This document shows, piece by piece, positions 37,077 through 50,854 of a stretch of DNA of 64,000 nucleotides. The stretch lies in NCBI GenBank assembly GCA_013399895.1, contig VXBA01002860.1, positions 186,001-250,000 on the forward strand, read 5' to 3'. The notes below the pieces were generated by a model that saw only the letters and a program-made list of their open reading frames with translations, was not told the origin of the DNA and did no database searches. Each line of letters begins with the position of its first letter. Position 1 is the stretch's first letter. Position numbers and translations under genes: made by a program. The DNA is from Serilophus lunatus. Its lineage: Eukaryota; Chordata; Aves; Passeriformes; Eurylaimidae.

Positions 37077-40000
37077 GCAAAGTTGTCTCTGGCATCAGAC
37101 AAACATAAACTTAAAAATATTCTCTTCAAGTTCTTTTTTGTCTAAAGTTACAGTCAGAATCATATGCCTGAGGATGAGAAATGTCATATTGATGGATAAG
37201 TCCCTTTTCCTGGATAGGGCACTGGGGGGGCAATTCTGCTCTCTGTTCAACTCTGCTGAATTGAATGGCATTGAACTGGCATAAATGAGAGCAGAAAGGC
37301 AGCTTTGGTGTGCCTTTCACAATCAATAAAAATAATTTCTTACAAAGATGAGTTTTCCAAGTGCATAAGAATCAGTTAAGGTACTGGAAGTATATTTGCC
37401 CATATGCAGAATCTGTATTCATTCTTCTTTCCAGGACATTCGAATTTTTGCCAGAACATTAATATGAAATGTGTTCTGCTAAGTGGAAATAGAACTCCTA
37501 TTCACATTTTATGAAGTAAATATTCTCTATTTTCTATGACTTTTGAGTATATTTTCCTCTATATATTAAACTCCTTTATCACCTCAAATCTTAGATAATA
37601 GTTCATTGTGAATATTGCCAGTAACAACACAGCAAAATACCTGCTGGGTCAACTGTTGCTGTTAGAGCTCTTCCACAGTTCAGGCTCAGTAGAGATATAC
37701 ATTTATTAGTATAAATATTACCCACTGTACTTTTCCTGTATCTTTGTGTCCATCTGCTTTGTATCTGAACAGCAATGTACATTCAGTGTGATCCAAGAGG
37801 TCAGAACCCCAGGCCCCCTGTTCCACAGCATAGAAAAGCTACACAACTGTTGACCAGCAGTACAAGCCCCTTAGCCATACATCTCAGCTTTGTGTTCCTG
37901 ATAGAGTGAAAACACAAACCTGCCATTCTAGCATTTCTAAGTTTTAAGGATCAAGACCTGGACCCAACCTAATTTTCTTCAACATCCAGATTTTTTAAGT
38001 CAAGTATTTGGTGGAATTAGTCCAATATGAAACAAGTTTTAGCCAGGAAAGATATTCTGAAATCCTCATTACAGCAGGATTATTTCTGAATGCCATTTAA
38101 GGCATATTCCAAAACTAGTGTTATTCATTGGCAATTCTGACTGGGAATGAAAATGTAGCATTCAGCTATTGTCCAGCTTCTTCTTTCGTGCCTTTTATAA
38201 TTTGGAGGTAGCATAATTTAGTACCATGGTTTTCCAAAATAATCCTTAGATCTTTTAATTAAGAAGTGTATTAAAATAAAAGCAAACCAAAATTGGACTA
38301 TTTTGCAACTTTATTTCTCTTCAACCATCCCTAGATTTAGCTCTAAGGGCACAGACACCTTAGGCTCTCTTTTAATGCAGCCCGCTACAGGACTATGTTA
38401 CGTTCCATACAATCATTCCAGACCCTACATTGTATTCCAGATATACCTACATGGTTCAAGTTCAAACTTACTTTACATCCTTTGATATTAAAGTGTATTT
38501 TTCAGCATAGGGGTCTAATTAGAAAATATTCAATCTGTAAGTAAGTTGCCGTATAGTTGAAGGAAATTTATTTTCCCCTCCAACAGTGTAAGGATTTTAG
38601 CTAGCAGCTGATATGCAGATCAGCCAACCTTGTAAAGAGGTAAGCAGTGTGAAATTATATGTGAATTATTAATAATTCCTAATAGGAGGAAAAGACCTGA
38701 CAGAAAGGGTGAATTAAATGACTGTAATAATCACAGAGATGCATTATTTTGGATTAATTTCAGCACAGTTTTGATACTCTATAATGGGAGAATCAACTTT
38801 TAACGCAGGAAAAAAGCATGTTCTTCCTCATTAATAACATTTTCTCTGGAATTTAAATTCTTTTGCTTCACATTCATACAGTTATGCCACTACTACAATT
38901 GTAGGATGGCTTTTTATTATGAAAATGCTTGTCTAAGTACATCCATTGAACTACAGCTCCCAAAATATGGAACAGATTGCTTATGTCTATTCTCAAACCT
39001 TTATCTATTCATCTTTTTCCACTGAGTTCTAAGAAGGCAGTAAAGAATTATTTGTTAAATACTGCATAATAGCAAACAGGTCACTGCAAGAAAAAAAAAC
39101 ACACAAAAGAAAGTAATAACACGCTACACTGCAAGAAAAAAGGTGCAAAACTATTTGGTGATCTTATTATGCTAGCTTTATCTGTCAAAAAATTTAATCC
39201 TGCTTTGATCCAGTTGTCTTTCTTACAACTGATTTTCAGATTATAATATCTCTTTCTGTGTGCATGTTTTCAGCACAGGCCTGTCTAAAAGCTGTTAAAC
39301 AAAGCAAGATCATCTAGATAAGACTGCCAACAGATTGAAAAATTTTAAAGAAAATGCTTTTATTTTATGTTCTTTACCTTTTCTCAAAATCCTATATGCA
39401 TTTCTAAAAAGGTTGAGTCAGAAAAGCATGTGTGCATACATACACCACCATGCACACGCTGCACACATCCAAGCCCAAACTAAAGGAGATGCTTTTCTGT
39501 AATATGGAAGAGACATAAATGTCAACAAGAGAGGTAAATAACACACATTAATTTGAGTAAGGAGACAAGACTTGAGTGGGAAACAAAGATGAATAGCTGT
39601 GGAAGAAGGCTTGATAAAAGAGAAGTGAGGAAGCAATTGAACAAGGCTGAACATGTACATGATTATGGGAAGCCAATGGTAGAAACTACATGAAAGAGGG
39701 AGTACGCAAAGCATGTGAGCTTCTGTGTATCAAATTTCATCATAATCGAGCTTTGGTTTAAATAAAAATATGAAATATCATACTATTTTACAGAGAAACA
39801 GGGACAAAGCTTAGAAAACAGGACTCTCACACAGTAGATGATTTCTCTTCGCTAACTTACACAGAAGATGAGTAGGATGTTCATTGCAAGTGTACGTACA
39901 GTATTACACAAGTCTTTAAAAAATGTGAAAATTACTGTTCCTGTTTAAATTACAACACCTGTTTACAATAAATTGGAAAATACCAGCATGTGTGTGGGAA

Positions 40001-41036
40001 CTTGGAGGTGGACAGGAAGGGAATGAATTATTTACTGATTTTTTTTTTTTTGGATGGGTGGATTTTCTTACATTAGACTTTTTTAATACTTAAAATCCTG
40101 CACTATAATTTCTCTATCCTGTATAAAATAATATTAGATAATTCCTCTTCCTTTTTATTCCCTAGCTGGTCAGTATCTCCTTCTATTAAACTGGCAGTAT
40201 GCACTCCTCTTTAGGTTGTGCTTATCTTCTGAGAATTTTTTTAGAAGCTTTGTTAAAAACACAAGCATCTCAAGAATATCTTTGCATCCAGCATCTGAGA
40301 TCTCTAAGGGCTTTTCCACACTAGGCAAAAAAGGCCATCAAAAATCCTCAAAAAAACCAATTATTGTTACGTTTTTTCTTTTGGAAAACTTGCATTTTAA
40401 TCATTGCTTACATGGTCTTTTTGGTAAGATGGAACAGCAGTGTCATGTTCCTCTATTGGAATTTCTTTATATTTTCTCAGTAATCTCTTAATATTGAGAG
40501 GTTTTGTCTAGGCCAAATAACATTGGGATTATCGTACACAATTCATTTTTTTAAGGTAGGCAAACAAAATACCGCCCAGCGCAAATTCTTAGAGCTTGCT
40601 GTTCTATTTTGAAGATATTTTCCTTAGTGCAAACAGGAAGGCAGAAAAAGCATATTATCTCTTCCTAATCATTTGAGACCAAGCATGTACTTCAAAAATT
40701 ACATATTTGTAAAGGGAACAGGTCTCATGCTACTCCTTGAGTGGCAACAGACCATGCGCTCTGCAGATATTCCTTGGTTCAATAATCTCAGTTATTTCAG
40801 GAGATTACTAATATTACAGGTTGTACCATTAGACAAATTTGCTTTACAGCACAGTCAAGGCTGTTGAACAACCACGAGAGAGAAGACTTTATAAATTGTG
40901 CCTTGTCTTACTAAATATCATGTGAGGTTTTTTTATTTAAGGTTATCGTACATCATGTACTACAGGATAACGTTCACAACTGCTTTTAAGTTTTAATTTC
41001 TTTAATATGGAGATTGAAATTTTCTGTGTTGATTTT

Positions 41037-41082
41037 ATTTCTCTTTGAATATTTGAATCTTTGAATATTTCTCTTTGAATAT
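41037..41082. repeat. 16-bp direct repeat, period 30
   Basis: The sequence 'atttctctttgaatat' occurs exactly at 41037-41052 and 41067-41082. A third partial copy ('ctttgaatat') lies between them. Confidence 0.92.
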
Positions 41083-41974
41083 CTGGAAAGCATCCAGTCA
41101 GCTAAACAGTTCTTTTGTGGAGGCTTCAGTGATGTGGCTTAACGTGTAGCTTAATGAAGAGTTATACCAGTACAACTCAGGGCATGGAGAACTATGGTAC
41201 AGAACAAGCTGCCCAAGGTTATGAACTTTTGAAAGCTTGCACATAAGAAAGTCTGTTCTAACTTCAGGGTGGAGAACATAAGAACAAAGTAACACATAAG
41301 ATGATAGAAATAAAGGAATCGGCTATTGGATTAAAGGAAAAGGAGGTAGGCAGAGAAATTAGAAAAGTGCTTTTGTAGGACGCACAAAATTCAATCAAGA
41401 CAGAAATTAGCTAAATGAAGAAAATGCACATGAGAATATAGGTATGGGAAGATAAACAAGGGCATCAAGGAGATGTTGGGACTGGGGAAACAGAAAGATG
41501 AAATAGGACACAAAAAGGAAAGGAGACTGAACAACTAAGGAAAAAGAAAGCCAAAAGCCAGTGGTAAGTGGGCATGGCAAAGTGTGCATGACTAATTTCC
41601 ATCTGACTGTAAAGGAAGTCAGAGTATACTAAGAACAAGGAAGCAGCAAATGGGAAGAGAAGAAGAAAACATGAAGGTCATGAGAAAATGAAACTAGATG
41701 CAAGGATCTGAGGGCCTGTGAAAGGCTGGGTATAGATTGTAGATTTTTCAAGGAATAAATTATGTAAATCTGAGGAAGATAGATCAAAGTCTGAGGAAAT
41801 GAGCAGAAGTGCCTGTACTCAGTAGATTACCCTGTACTGAGTAGCAGCAATAGAACCAATTCCTGTTTCTCTCTATTTGTTTGCTATGGTGAAATTTTTA
41901 TGGTTCAGATTTCCTAACAGTGTGGATTCACTTATAAGATTACAACTGTGTTTCAGAGTTGTCAGTTGTGGTCC

Positions 41975-42055
41975 TTGGCAGCTGACTCTAGGTGACCCTG
42001 CTTTAGCAGAGGAACTGGACCAGATGACTTCCAGAGGTCCCTTCCAACCTCAAAA
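41975..42055 (+). mobile_element. CR1 LINE 3' end, plus strand (short)
   Basis: The run 'ctaggtgaccctgcttt', then 'gaactggaccagatgacttc' and 'cagaggtcccttccaacctc' is the sense-strand CR1 3' terminal region. The octamer tail is eroded ('aaaaatgca'). The body upstream of about 41975 is too diverged to follow. Confidence 0.88.
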
Positions 42056-42251
42056 ATGCAATCTCAATCACAGCCTAATGTTAGGCAATGTGAAGGAGGA
42101 GCAGATCCAGGGGAATGGTTTGGTTTTCCTGAGCCCTGTGAAATGCCACAACCCCTTCTCTTTCTCCTTCTAGCCTATACACAGTAGTTTCTCAAAATTG
42201 AACAAGTGTTAAAATTAAAACTTTCTTCTAGGATGTTATTTCTGCCCCCAT

Positions 42252-42312
42252 AGGTTAATGGTTGGACTCAATGATCTTAGAGGTCTTTTCCAACCTTAAC
42301 GATTCTATAATA
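42252..42312 (+). mobile_element. CR1 LINE 3' end, plus strand (very short)
   Basis: The segment 'aatggttggactcaatgatc', followed by 'ttagaggtcttttccaacct' and 'taacgattctataat', is the CR1 3' end with its ATTCTATGA-like tail. Only about 60 bp remain, so it is an extreme 5' truncation. It lies 200 bp after another CR1 tail in the same orientation but belongs to a different variant, so it is probably a separate insertion. Confidence 0.9.
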
Positions 42313-45300
42313 TTTTCAATTGCAAAATTACATGCTATTTGGTTACTGTTGCTTAAGACCTGGGAAATCATAACTTGTTTAATAAAGCCTGATTGCCATA
42401 ATGCAAGAAACTGATTTGTAAACAAAATGATTCCTGTCACTAAAGGAAATACTAGGAATACTTTGCTCTTAATTCCATGAAATGACAGGTGAAAAAAGAC
42501 ATAACTTCTATCTGTACAGACTGGCCATAAGCAAAGTAAAATTTTAGATTTTTTTTTTTAAACTTTGGATAGTTCTTCACTTTTGTATTAGAACTAGTTT
42601 TCCCTGTGCCATGCCCTACTTTCCTATTCCCCTTTTAGCCTAAAGGATCATCTTTTCTCACAAATACTGAGTGTGCATGCCTTGAGTCTGGTTGCATAAG
42701 TGTCCCACGGGCTTGCAAAAAATGTGGTGCTGTGTACTTCACATCTTTGAGTACTGAGTGTATGAACAACACTCAGTGTGATCTGCCAAGCTGAGTTTCT
42801 AGGTGCTGAACCCCATGTATGATATGATATTGATGGCTCAAGAAGCACATGTACTCTCATGCATTTAAATGTATAATGGTGTTCAGAAGATCCAGAATAA
42901 TTTCAGGTATGTATATTTATGCTTCTAAATATGTGCATATACATATATACTTCTGAAAAGACCTGAACTATGCGCTTGGAATGTCTTTTAAAAATTGCTT
43001 TTTGAGAAAATACACAGCAACTGATGGCACTATTGACATAATTCATAAAGGGAATATTCGATTATCTGTTCTGTAACTGAGGTAATGAATATTCAGAGAT
43101 CTCTTGGTATGAAGCTGGCATATTTCAGCCAATTAAATCTTATGCTTAGTTGGTGCATATGCACACTTTCTATATGATTCCAAAATAAGTTTAATTGAGG
43201 TTGGGCAGATAATACCAAGGAGAGTTTACAAACAAAGAAAGTCGACTCTGCTGTCATTTACATAAAGAGAATGATATGACTTTTTTTTACAAAAACATCA
43301 TCCCATTTCAGAAGAGTCTAAAATTCATACTCTTAACACATGTTTCAGTTATGAATTGGCAAGAGATACACTTCATTTTAGGTAGTACAAGTGTATTACT
43401 TTCAGAAGTACATACAAATTTCTAGTCAGAGTGTTTCTAAATGTTGATATTGATATTATCCCGTTTACTGCAAGTCTTTGAGAATACTATGCAGCATTTG
43501 AATTAAAGTTTCAAGATGTCATTTTTCTTTTGAGAGTCTTGGATGTAAGCCAAGGTAAACCAAAGATCAGAAGTTGAGCTGATATCTCACTTTCTTTTTT
43601 AACTTTCTATTGTCTTTTGCTGGGAACATACACAGGGACTGGCAAGGAGCACAGCCTGCCAGGGTGCTCTTTATTCACGTTGTTCAAAAAAAGTTTCCTA
43701 ATAAGATGCCCTCAGGCTAGTTTTGGAGTGTGTACCCAGGTATCCTTTCAGTGGGTTTGCTGCCTGGCCTCACTGGTGGACAGTCAGATTCATGTCTTGA
43801 TTGAATGCAGAGTACAGACACAAGCCAGGAACTTGGAGCTTTTGTGCTCTGAGAGTCTGGAGGTACCTCAATATCCAGCCACAAGAAAATTATACAAGTG
43901 ATGTGCTAAGCTACTCTGCCTCCATAGAGTCTTTTCCTTTCATCCCTCTCACAGCTGAAGGACTAAAACTTCACTGCCACTATGTTCTTGTGTCAATGAG
44001 AACATCAATCCAGACATTAATCTGGAGTTTTTCTCTTCTGCCTATCGAAATAATAGCTTAGTAATTTTTAGTCTTGAATTAGATTTCCCTCTCTTGCTAG
44101 TCTTTATTGCATCCTGTAACCTTTTCCACTCCAATGGCACTTTCCCATCCTTTTCCTTGATATCTGTTACTGAATAGAAGATGTATGTGAGTCTACCATC
44201 TGCAACAGCATCTTTATGTCTAATTGACTCATGATTCTTTTTGGATCCCATCTTTTTCTCTGACCCATGACTGCTAACAACTTCTGTAATAAAAATATCT
44301 AATTCTGGAGTGTGGGTGATTAAAGAGTTGTTTATGAAATAGAGTATTTTAATAATTTTAATCAAAGCCATTACTTCAGACTCACTCCTTGTTACACAGG
44401 GCTGGAGTCCATCTGGAGGAATCATATTGTCATAGTTTAAGGGAATAAATTGTCGTCTCTATATAGCTGGTGGGAAAATGTTTCCATGTGTATGAGCTCT
44501 AAGGCATTCACAGCAATATTTTTATCATTTTAGATGTGTTGTTGAAAAAAAAAGCAAATCAAGGCACACAGAAAAAATTCTCCACACTGTGCACTGGCTT
44601 AATATACGGTGGCACCAGAGTTAGACATCATGTTAGGATATGTGGTTCTCTTTTAAGTCAAGTAAATCTGCTTCCTGCCTGATTCAGTTTTACTTAAGCA
44701 GTTACCAAAAACTCATCCAGACCTATCGCCTAAGGAAGGTGTGGCTTTACTTATAACCCAAATTATGAGATTTTGATATGTATTCAATTCCACTTATAAA
44801 GTCATCCATTAAAATTCTATTCAACTCATTGAAAATCAATTCTACCCTTCATTTTTTGAAATAGCATCATTTATGTGTATACTCTCTTATCTGCTTGGAA
44901 ACACCATAGCACTTTTCTCTGTATGAAGCTATAAAATAATATAATCTCTTATAATCATGGCCAATACATCTTTTATGTTCTTCATACAATATATCAAAGA
45001 AGGAGTAGAAGATAGGACATGATCTCTTTGAAAAGAAAGGTCTGAACTACATTTTCATTATTTTTTTCATGAAACTAGCAATAGGCTGGTTCGTGTTCTG
45101 CTTCAGTAGCTTCTCATGAAGAAAATACATTTAAAAACTGATGAGTCTTTCTCCTTTTCATATTGTTTCATATTTGTTTTTTTCTGTCTCTGAAGCTTTA
45201 AGAAATGAATTCCATAATTAAATTATTTTCTCTGTAAAGCTAAGAATTTGGAGCTAATTTTATCTTACCTGCATGATGATTTCACCATAAACATCTAGCT

Positions 45301-48300
45301 ATTATATTGTAATGGCCAATGAGATTTAGAATATAAATATTAATTCATTCATAACCTCTAGTAGATTTTTAAATAGCAGTATGTCAAAAGAACTTGTAAG
45401 ATATCTGCTTTTACAAATGTTAAAGCTATAGCAAAGTTATTTTTTTTATTATTAACCATGCCACAAGAAGCAAATATAATTCTGCATTCTAAAAATAGCA
45501 CAGCGTTGGATTTAGTGAGAACTGTTTTATTGCCTTGTGGGAGCAATAGGAGACAGCAGCACCTGGGAGAATCTTATAATGGGAGAAAAAAATGTCTTCG
45601 CTTCTGGGGGTAAATCAAATCATATGGTGCTCAAAAGTGTTTAAAATAACTACTGACAATTCAAATTGATCACAGGAAAGCCAGGGGTTTTAAACTGGTC
45701 TACAGGGTTTTACCAGTGTTTACCATTGCAGAGATGGCAGAAATCAAGAAACAGGTGCCTTCTCTAAAGACTGTCCCTTCCCTGAAAAGGTAAACACCAA
45801 ATGTTTAGTTGTCAGTGTTTCTGTACTGCCTGGGGCCCCAACTTCTACAAATATGTTTAAATTTGCACCTAGAAGACACCCTGGGTGGCAGGGAGTATCT
45901 CTTCCTCCAGGTTTACACTGCCTGTGGGATGGCAAGGGCAGCCCTATTCAGGGAAATCATAGAAGGGTGCAGCAGATGTAGTGTAATTCCTCTCCCCAAG
46001 AGCTTTTCATGAGCAACCTGGGATGCCCAGTTTGTATTTGAGCCTTTGAGCCTCACAAGATGGGTTCCTTCTTTTATGATGCCATCATTTTAATTAGTAT
46101 TAGCACTGAAATTATCTGATAGCAGTATTGTAATGACTTCAGCTAATGCACTGGTTTTAGCACTGTGTTTTAAAATGGGACAGTGAATCTAGATGTGGCA
46201 TGAAAATATTCCAATAGGCATTTTAGATTATTTCTGTGTAGATGAAATTACAACTTTATAGTAATTCAAATGTTCTCAGCTAAGACAGTAACATTCCATA
46301 TCTCCTACCCCTTACAAGACTTACTTGGACTGATGTTAGCTTTTACCACTATGGTTCTCAAGCATGTATTTTTGTCCAGACCAGAGTATGATCCACTTTT
46401 GTCTAGTTTAATCAGTTTCACAGTAGACCCCCTGACCTGCTTGTCCAGAAAACTGAGAAAATAGAAATTCACTTGATAGTCTTGTGACCTGGAGTCAGAA
46501 ATCAAATTGAAGTACCTCTCAGGAGCACTAAAATTCACTTTCAAGAAGCCATGTATTTAGAGGTACCAGCCTAAGTTCCTATTAGAAGGTGAGACCTGAT
46601 ACAAGTAACTTGTAAATAAAACAAACAAGGTTACTTGTATGCTGCCACTCCAAATTAATTGGCTTCAACAGACAAAGGTATTTAATGCAGTTGTTTCAAT
46701 TTTGAGTTTCCCTTATGTAATCTGGCAGCACTTCCACAGAAGTTGTTGGAAATGGGGAAAGTAGGCAGAATTGTGCAGGCTACTTCCTGAACATTGTTCT
46801 TTCTGTTTGTGTTACAGAGGATAAGTGAATAGAGTGGCCGGCTGCAGGTAGGTTGCAATGCTCTTCTTTGGTTTTAACCTCTCCGATACAGTGGAAAAAA
46901 CATATGGCATTTTAGCTTGCTCCAAAGATAATGGTTTACTGGTAGTGTGTCCACTCATTGAATCAGCTATGTATCTAAAGAGACATCTGCTAACTAAAGG
47001 AAGAATTAAAAATATTTTGCCTTGTTCACTGTAGTGCACCAAACGTTAATCAGTAGATCTGATCCAGAGCAAACTGCAGTGATTTTTTTCCTGCAGAATT
47101 TAAATGTCAAATACCCATTCTCTTGATTTTACGAAAGTAAATATATACTATTGTAGAAATTAGTTAATCTATGGAGTAAGGCAATCATGTCAATAAGAGT
47201 GTCAGAGTCTAACCACTGAACACTGAAGAATTAGAAGTGAGATCATAATGAAATTCCTTCCTGCCTCCAGGTGGCTATTCTTTTCTAAGAATTGCATGTT
47301 ACCTTTTTGTTACATGCTAGGAATAAGATGTAAATAAAACAGACAAAGGCATTAAGTTGCATTACAACTGCTTTTAACTTTAATGGCATTCCCTGGATCT
47401 GAAAAAACTACTGTTACTTACAACTTGACCTCTTTGATCTGGCAATAACTTAGCCCCTTAAGTTAGAAGGTAACACAGTCTATTATACTTCAGCACTGCT
47501 TTCACAGGAGACTTGGCCTTCCTAATGCAGATTCAATGAGATTGATAATGTTTGCCCTAATTTTGTTTTTGTATAAGTAGAGTGGCAAATAGTTTCATTT
47601 ATGCTTTTTAAATCAAAGATGAAATAAGAATATGGTTCCTGATCCATTGTCTAAACTTCTAGGACATTGCTTCAACTAATCTTCTCTTATTCCAGTGTTA
47701 TTTATATACCTACTCTCTTTGCTAAGTATTACATTTAATGATGATATTTAATCTGGAAATGTTGAAGTCCTATTTCTAGCATGTTCTGGACAACAACTTT
47801 GAACATTTGTATGTACGTGTCTTAAATGTCCCTTAAAAAAGGATTTCTGATAAACTCAGGATTGAAATATTGTCAAGGCTACTAGAATCTGAAATGTTTT
47901 ATTTCCCATAGAGAAGTCTAAAAGTCTGTCCAGCAGTTGAGCTCAATCCCATCCTGAGAAGATCAATCTCTTTTTTGTTTGCTACTAAATGCCAGGCATT
48001 TTAGTGTGTGTATACATGTGAGCAAGTGTAACATTTTAGGAGTAGTTAAAGTTCATTATAAGCATTGGATCTGAATGAAGGGCTAGAAATGAGCTGATTA
48101 ATGATACTTTATTTTTATCACAGATATGCACAGCTACTTCATAATGGGCAGATGTGCTAGAAGTATTTTATAGATTTATTCTTGGCCAGATTTTTTTATT
48201 ATTATTTGCTTAATTCTGATGTTAAAATGGGAACCATAAGTAATATCTAGTACACTGAGCTGTGTCAAATTCATTGCTGCACCTTCACAGGGCTGAACAT

Positions 48301-50659
48301 AATGTGGAAATATGAGTTAAAGTCTTCTCTGTACAGCACACACTTGAAATGGCAGTGGTCCCTCAAACTGCCTCACACCAGCCTCTGAAGGGGAGACTTA
48401 GACCTTCCTATATCCCATACTGACAACGTCCCTTTTGGTGTGTTCATTGAACATGGAGTTTTAAATCTGCAAGAAAAATGCCCAACAATCAGAACTGACT
48501 AATCTAATCTAATGCAGAAAGTAAACACCTTACAAGTCACTTGATACCCAGAGGTTACATATGGGCAGGCTGGCAGCTGGGAGGGCATAGCTCCTTTTGG
48601 GGGAAAAGGATCACTTCTTTCCCAGGAAGAGCTCAAATCCATTTTTTTTTTCCTTGCAGCCTGGCATGGTTATTTGTACTATGACAAGAAATCTTTAAGA
48701 AACTCAATATTTCAATCACATTTCCTACTTCTTTCTGCCTTTCTGGGATTTTCCCTTTTCTGTCACTTCTCACCAAATGAACCATGAGACATTATTCCTC
48801 TAAGCCCGTAAAAGAACCCAGAGATCTCCTTCCACATTCTGTGCTGCAGTACAGCTTCAGAAAAGTTTGTCTCTCAAAGTTGTGTGAGCTGCCAGGTAGC
48901 TATTTCTGTTTTCATTTTGTTGAAAAGCTGTCAAATAGGGTCACTGAGCACCTTCTTTCTCCATGTCCTGTTACAAATATGTGTCTCTTGATGCAGACCA
49001 GAAGAGGATTATTTTACATGTACAAGGTAGTGCCTTGTAGATCCCCTGTTTGCATCCACCTTCTACTATGATAAAATGTAGGAGTGGACAAAAATCCTCA
49101 AAAATACATGTGGTAGCTAAGGCACCTTAGCAACCTTACCCTTACAGAGCATGATCACACAGTTGCTAAGATATACCTGAACAATGATAGTTGCCTATAG
49201 GCTTGGTTCTGCAGATGGAGAAAGGAATGCTTCACTTTCCTAGTCATCTGTGAAACACAGATGGAGTCCACAAAACAGAAAGGAAACCCTCCTGTCTTTC
49301 AGATCATCTCCAAGGAGGCATGATATGTGTGGGAAGCATTCAGGGCTCATTAGAGATAGCAAGGTAGTTTGCCTCTAAGAGCAAGAGATAATTTTCTGGT
49401 AGCAAATAAGAGAGTTTTTGTGAGAAAAGGGATAAAAAGTCACTGTGGAAGGAATGTAAGTGTGAGTGCAGGTATGTTTGCATTTCACAGACTCTTGTTT
49501 TAATTTGTGAAAGATACTAGGCTTCAAATAGAGATTAAAAGAGGGGAAGACCCAGTAAGGTCCACAGATCAAGCAAAAAAAAAGAACACTTTCAGAAAGC
49601 TGCTTCCTTTAGAAAGATAAAGCAACTATCAGTCTTCAAATATAAAGACTTTTCTGCTTCTAAGGACAGTAGTTTTCAGCACTATTAAGCATTCGCCAAA
49701 TCCCAGGACTTCAAATTTAAATATGGGGATTTGACACTTTCAAAACTTGGTTTGTTTATAAAAGATTTTGTCCTCAACTCTTGAAGAGGACAGAAAGACT
49801 TTGATGAACTATTGTGGCCAGCCAATGTTTAGAAAAAAAGTATACAATCCACCTCATAGTTGGACTGTTTCTCCATGTCTGTCTTTAGAGTGATTTCAAC
49901 TATGATTAAGATTTCCAATTATATTACAGCTGGAAGGATAAAACACATCAATGAAAGTAGAACAAAACTGCAGAGTAACCTGAGGACAATAAAGTAGCCA
50001 AGCCATAGGGAATGAGAAAGACATTCACTGATAAAAATATAAGCTGTTATGGAGTACCTTTCAGTCCCGCTTCTCAGAGCAAAATGCACATTTCTGTTTT
50101 GCTTTTAATCTGGAAGGAACTGAGGGACTAAGCAGTGAAATGACATAGTAGAAGGGCAAATGCAGAGAAATCTGTTGTAAACATGGAACAAAAAAGAGAT
50201 GTAATTTGCTGTGGAAAACTACCAGAAGCGTGTTGAAAGGCAATTTTTAGTGATCAGGTTATACTATATTTCTTATTTGCTTTTATTTTTGACTTGAAAA
50301 AACCCTACATTTTTCTGTATTTCTCTAAGAAGGACGATTCTAGAGGGAAGAATGGTAAATTTGGGTTATTGGAAATACTTAAAATGTATTTTGATTTCTG
50401 CTTCAGAATGTAGTATAGAGAAAGGATAAATAAAATTTTCATTTCAAAAAATTAAATCCTTTATTTGATATGACAGTTAAGCATTAGAATTCCTCCACAA
50501 TTTTTTTCTTTTTACAATAACATTCACCAAAATCCACATAGTTCAGCAAATTATTTTTAGTTTTGTCAGAATTGTATTTTCTGATGGAAAATGGTTCACT
50601 TAAAATTTTTTCTGACTGGCTCAATTTCAAAGTCATATATCTAATACTATCCTTCTGCT
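42313..50659. other. No gene seen; long unique-looking interval
   Basis: About 8.3 kb. The largest frame is 127 codons (44042-44425, minus). It shows no recognisable domain and no exon-like flanks, and with AT-rich codons I judge it chance or very old decay. I found no clear transposon. The GC-richer patches at 43.6-43.9 and 45.8-46.0 kb are unexplained. Confidence 0.5.
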
Positions 50660-50840
50660 AATGCAGAATTGTCCCCTGCAGTATATTTTATCAATGCTTT
50701 GTCCAGTCTTGCTATAAATGTCTCAGACAATGAGACTCCCACTGAAAGATTACTCCATAGTATAATAGATCTGTCAGGAAGATTTTCCTGAAACTCAGAC
50801 TGTATTTTCCTTGTCTTAATTTGGGATGTCATGGAGCAGC
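50660..50840 (-). mobile_element. Ancient CR1/L3-like LINE fragment, minus strand
   Basis: The plus-strand text 'tttgtccagtcttgctataa', then 'atgtctcagacaatgagact', 'cccactgaaagattactcca' and 'gtcaggaagattttcctgaa' matches, in order, the antisense of the region just before the CR1/L3 3' end. It is clearly more diverged than the CR1 at 2.2 kb and has lost its terminal tail, so it is an old insertion. Confidence 0.7.
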
Positions 50841-50854
50841 TCATGAAATGCAAG

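Larger units (their letters stand above)
35006..41974. other. No gene seen; unique-looking DNA with microsatellites
   Basis: About 7 kb. It contains an ATT array (36182), a T-rich run (37052), a T12 run near 40040 and a small direct repeat (41037). The largest frame is 98 codons (39418-39714, minus), with no recognisable domain. Confidence 0.5.

Noticed and set aside
44042..44425. 127-codon minus-strand frame
   Set aside because: Length is within chance for 64 kb in six frames. No domain, no signal and no splice context are visible.
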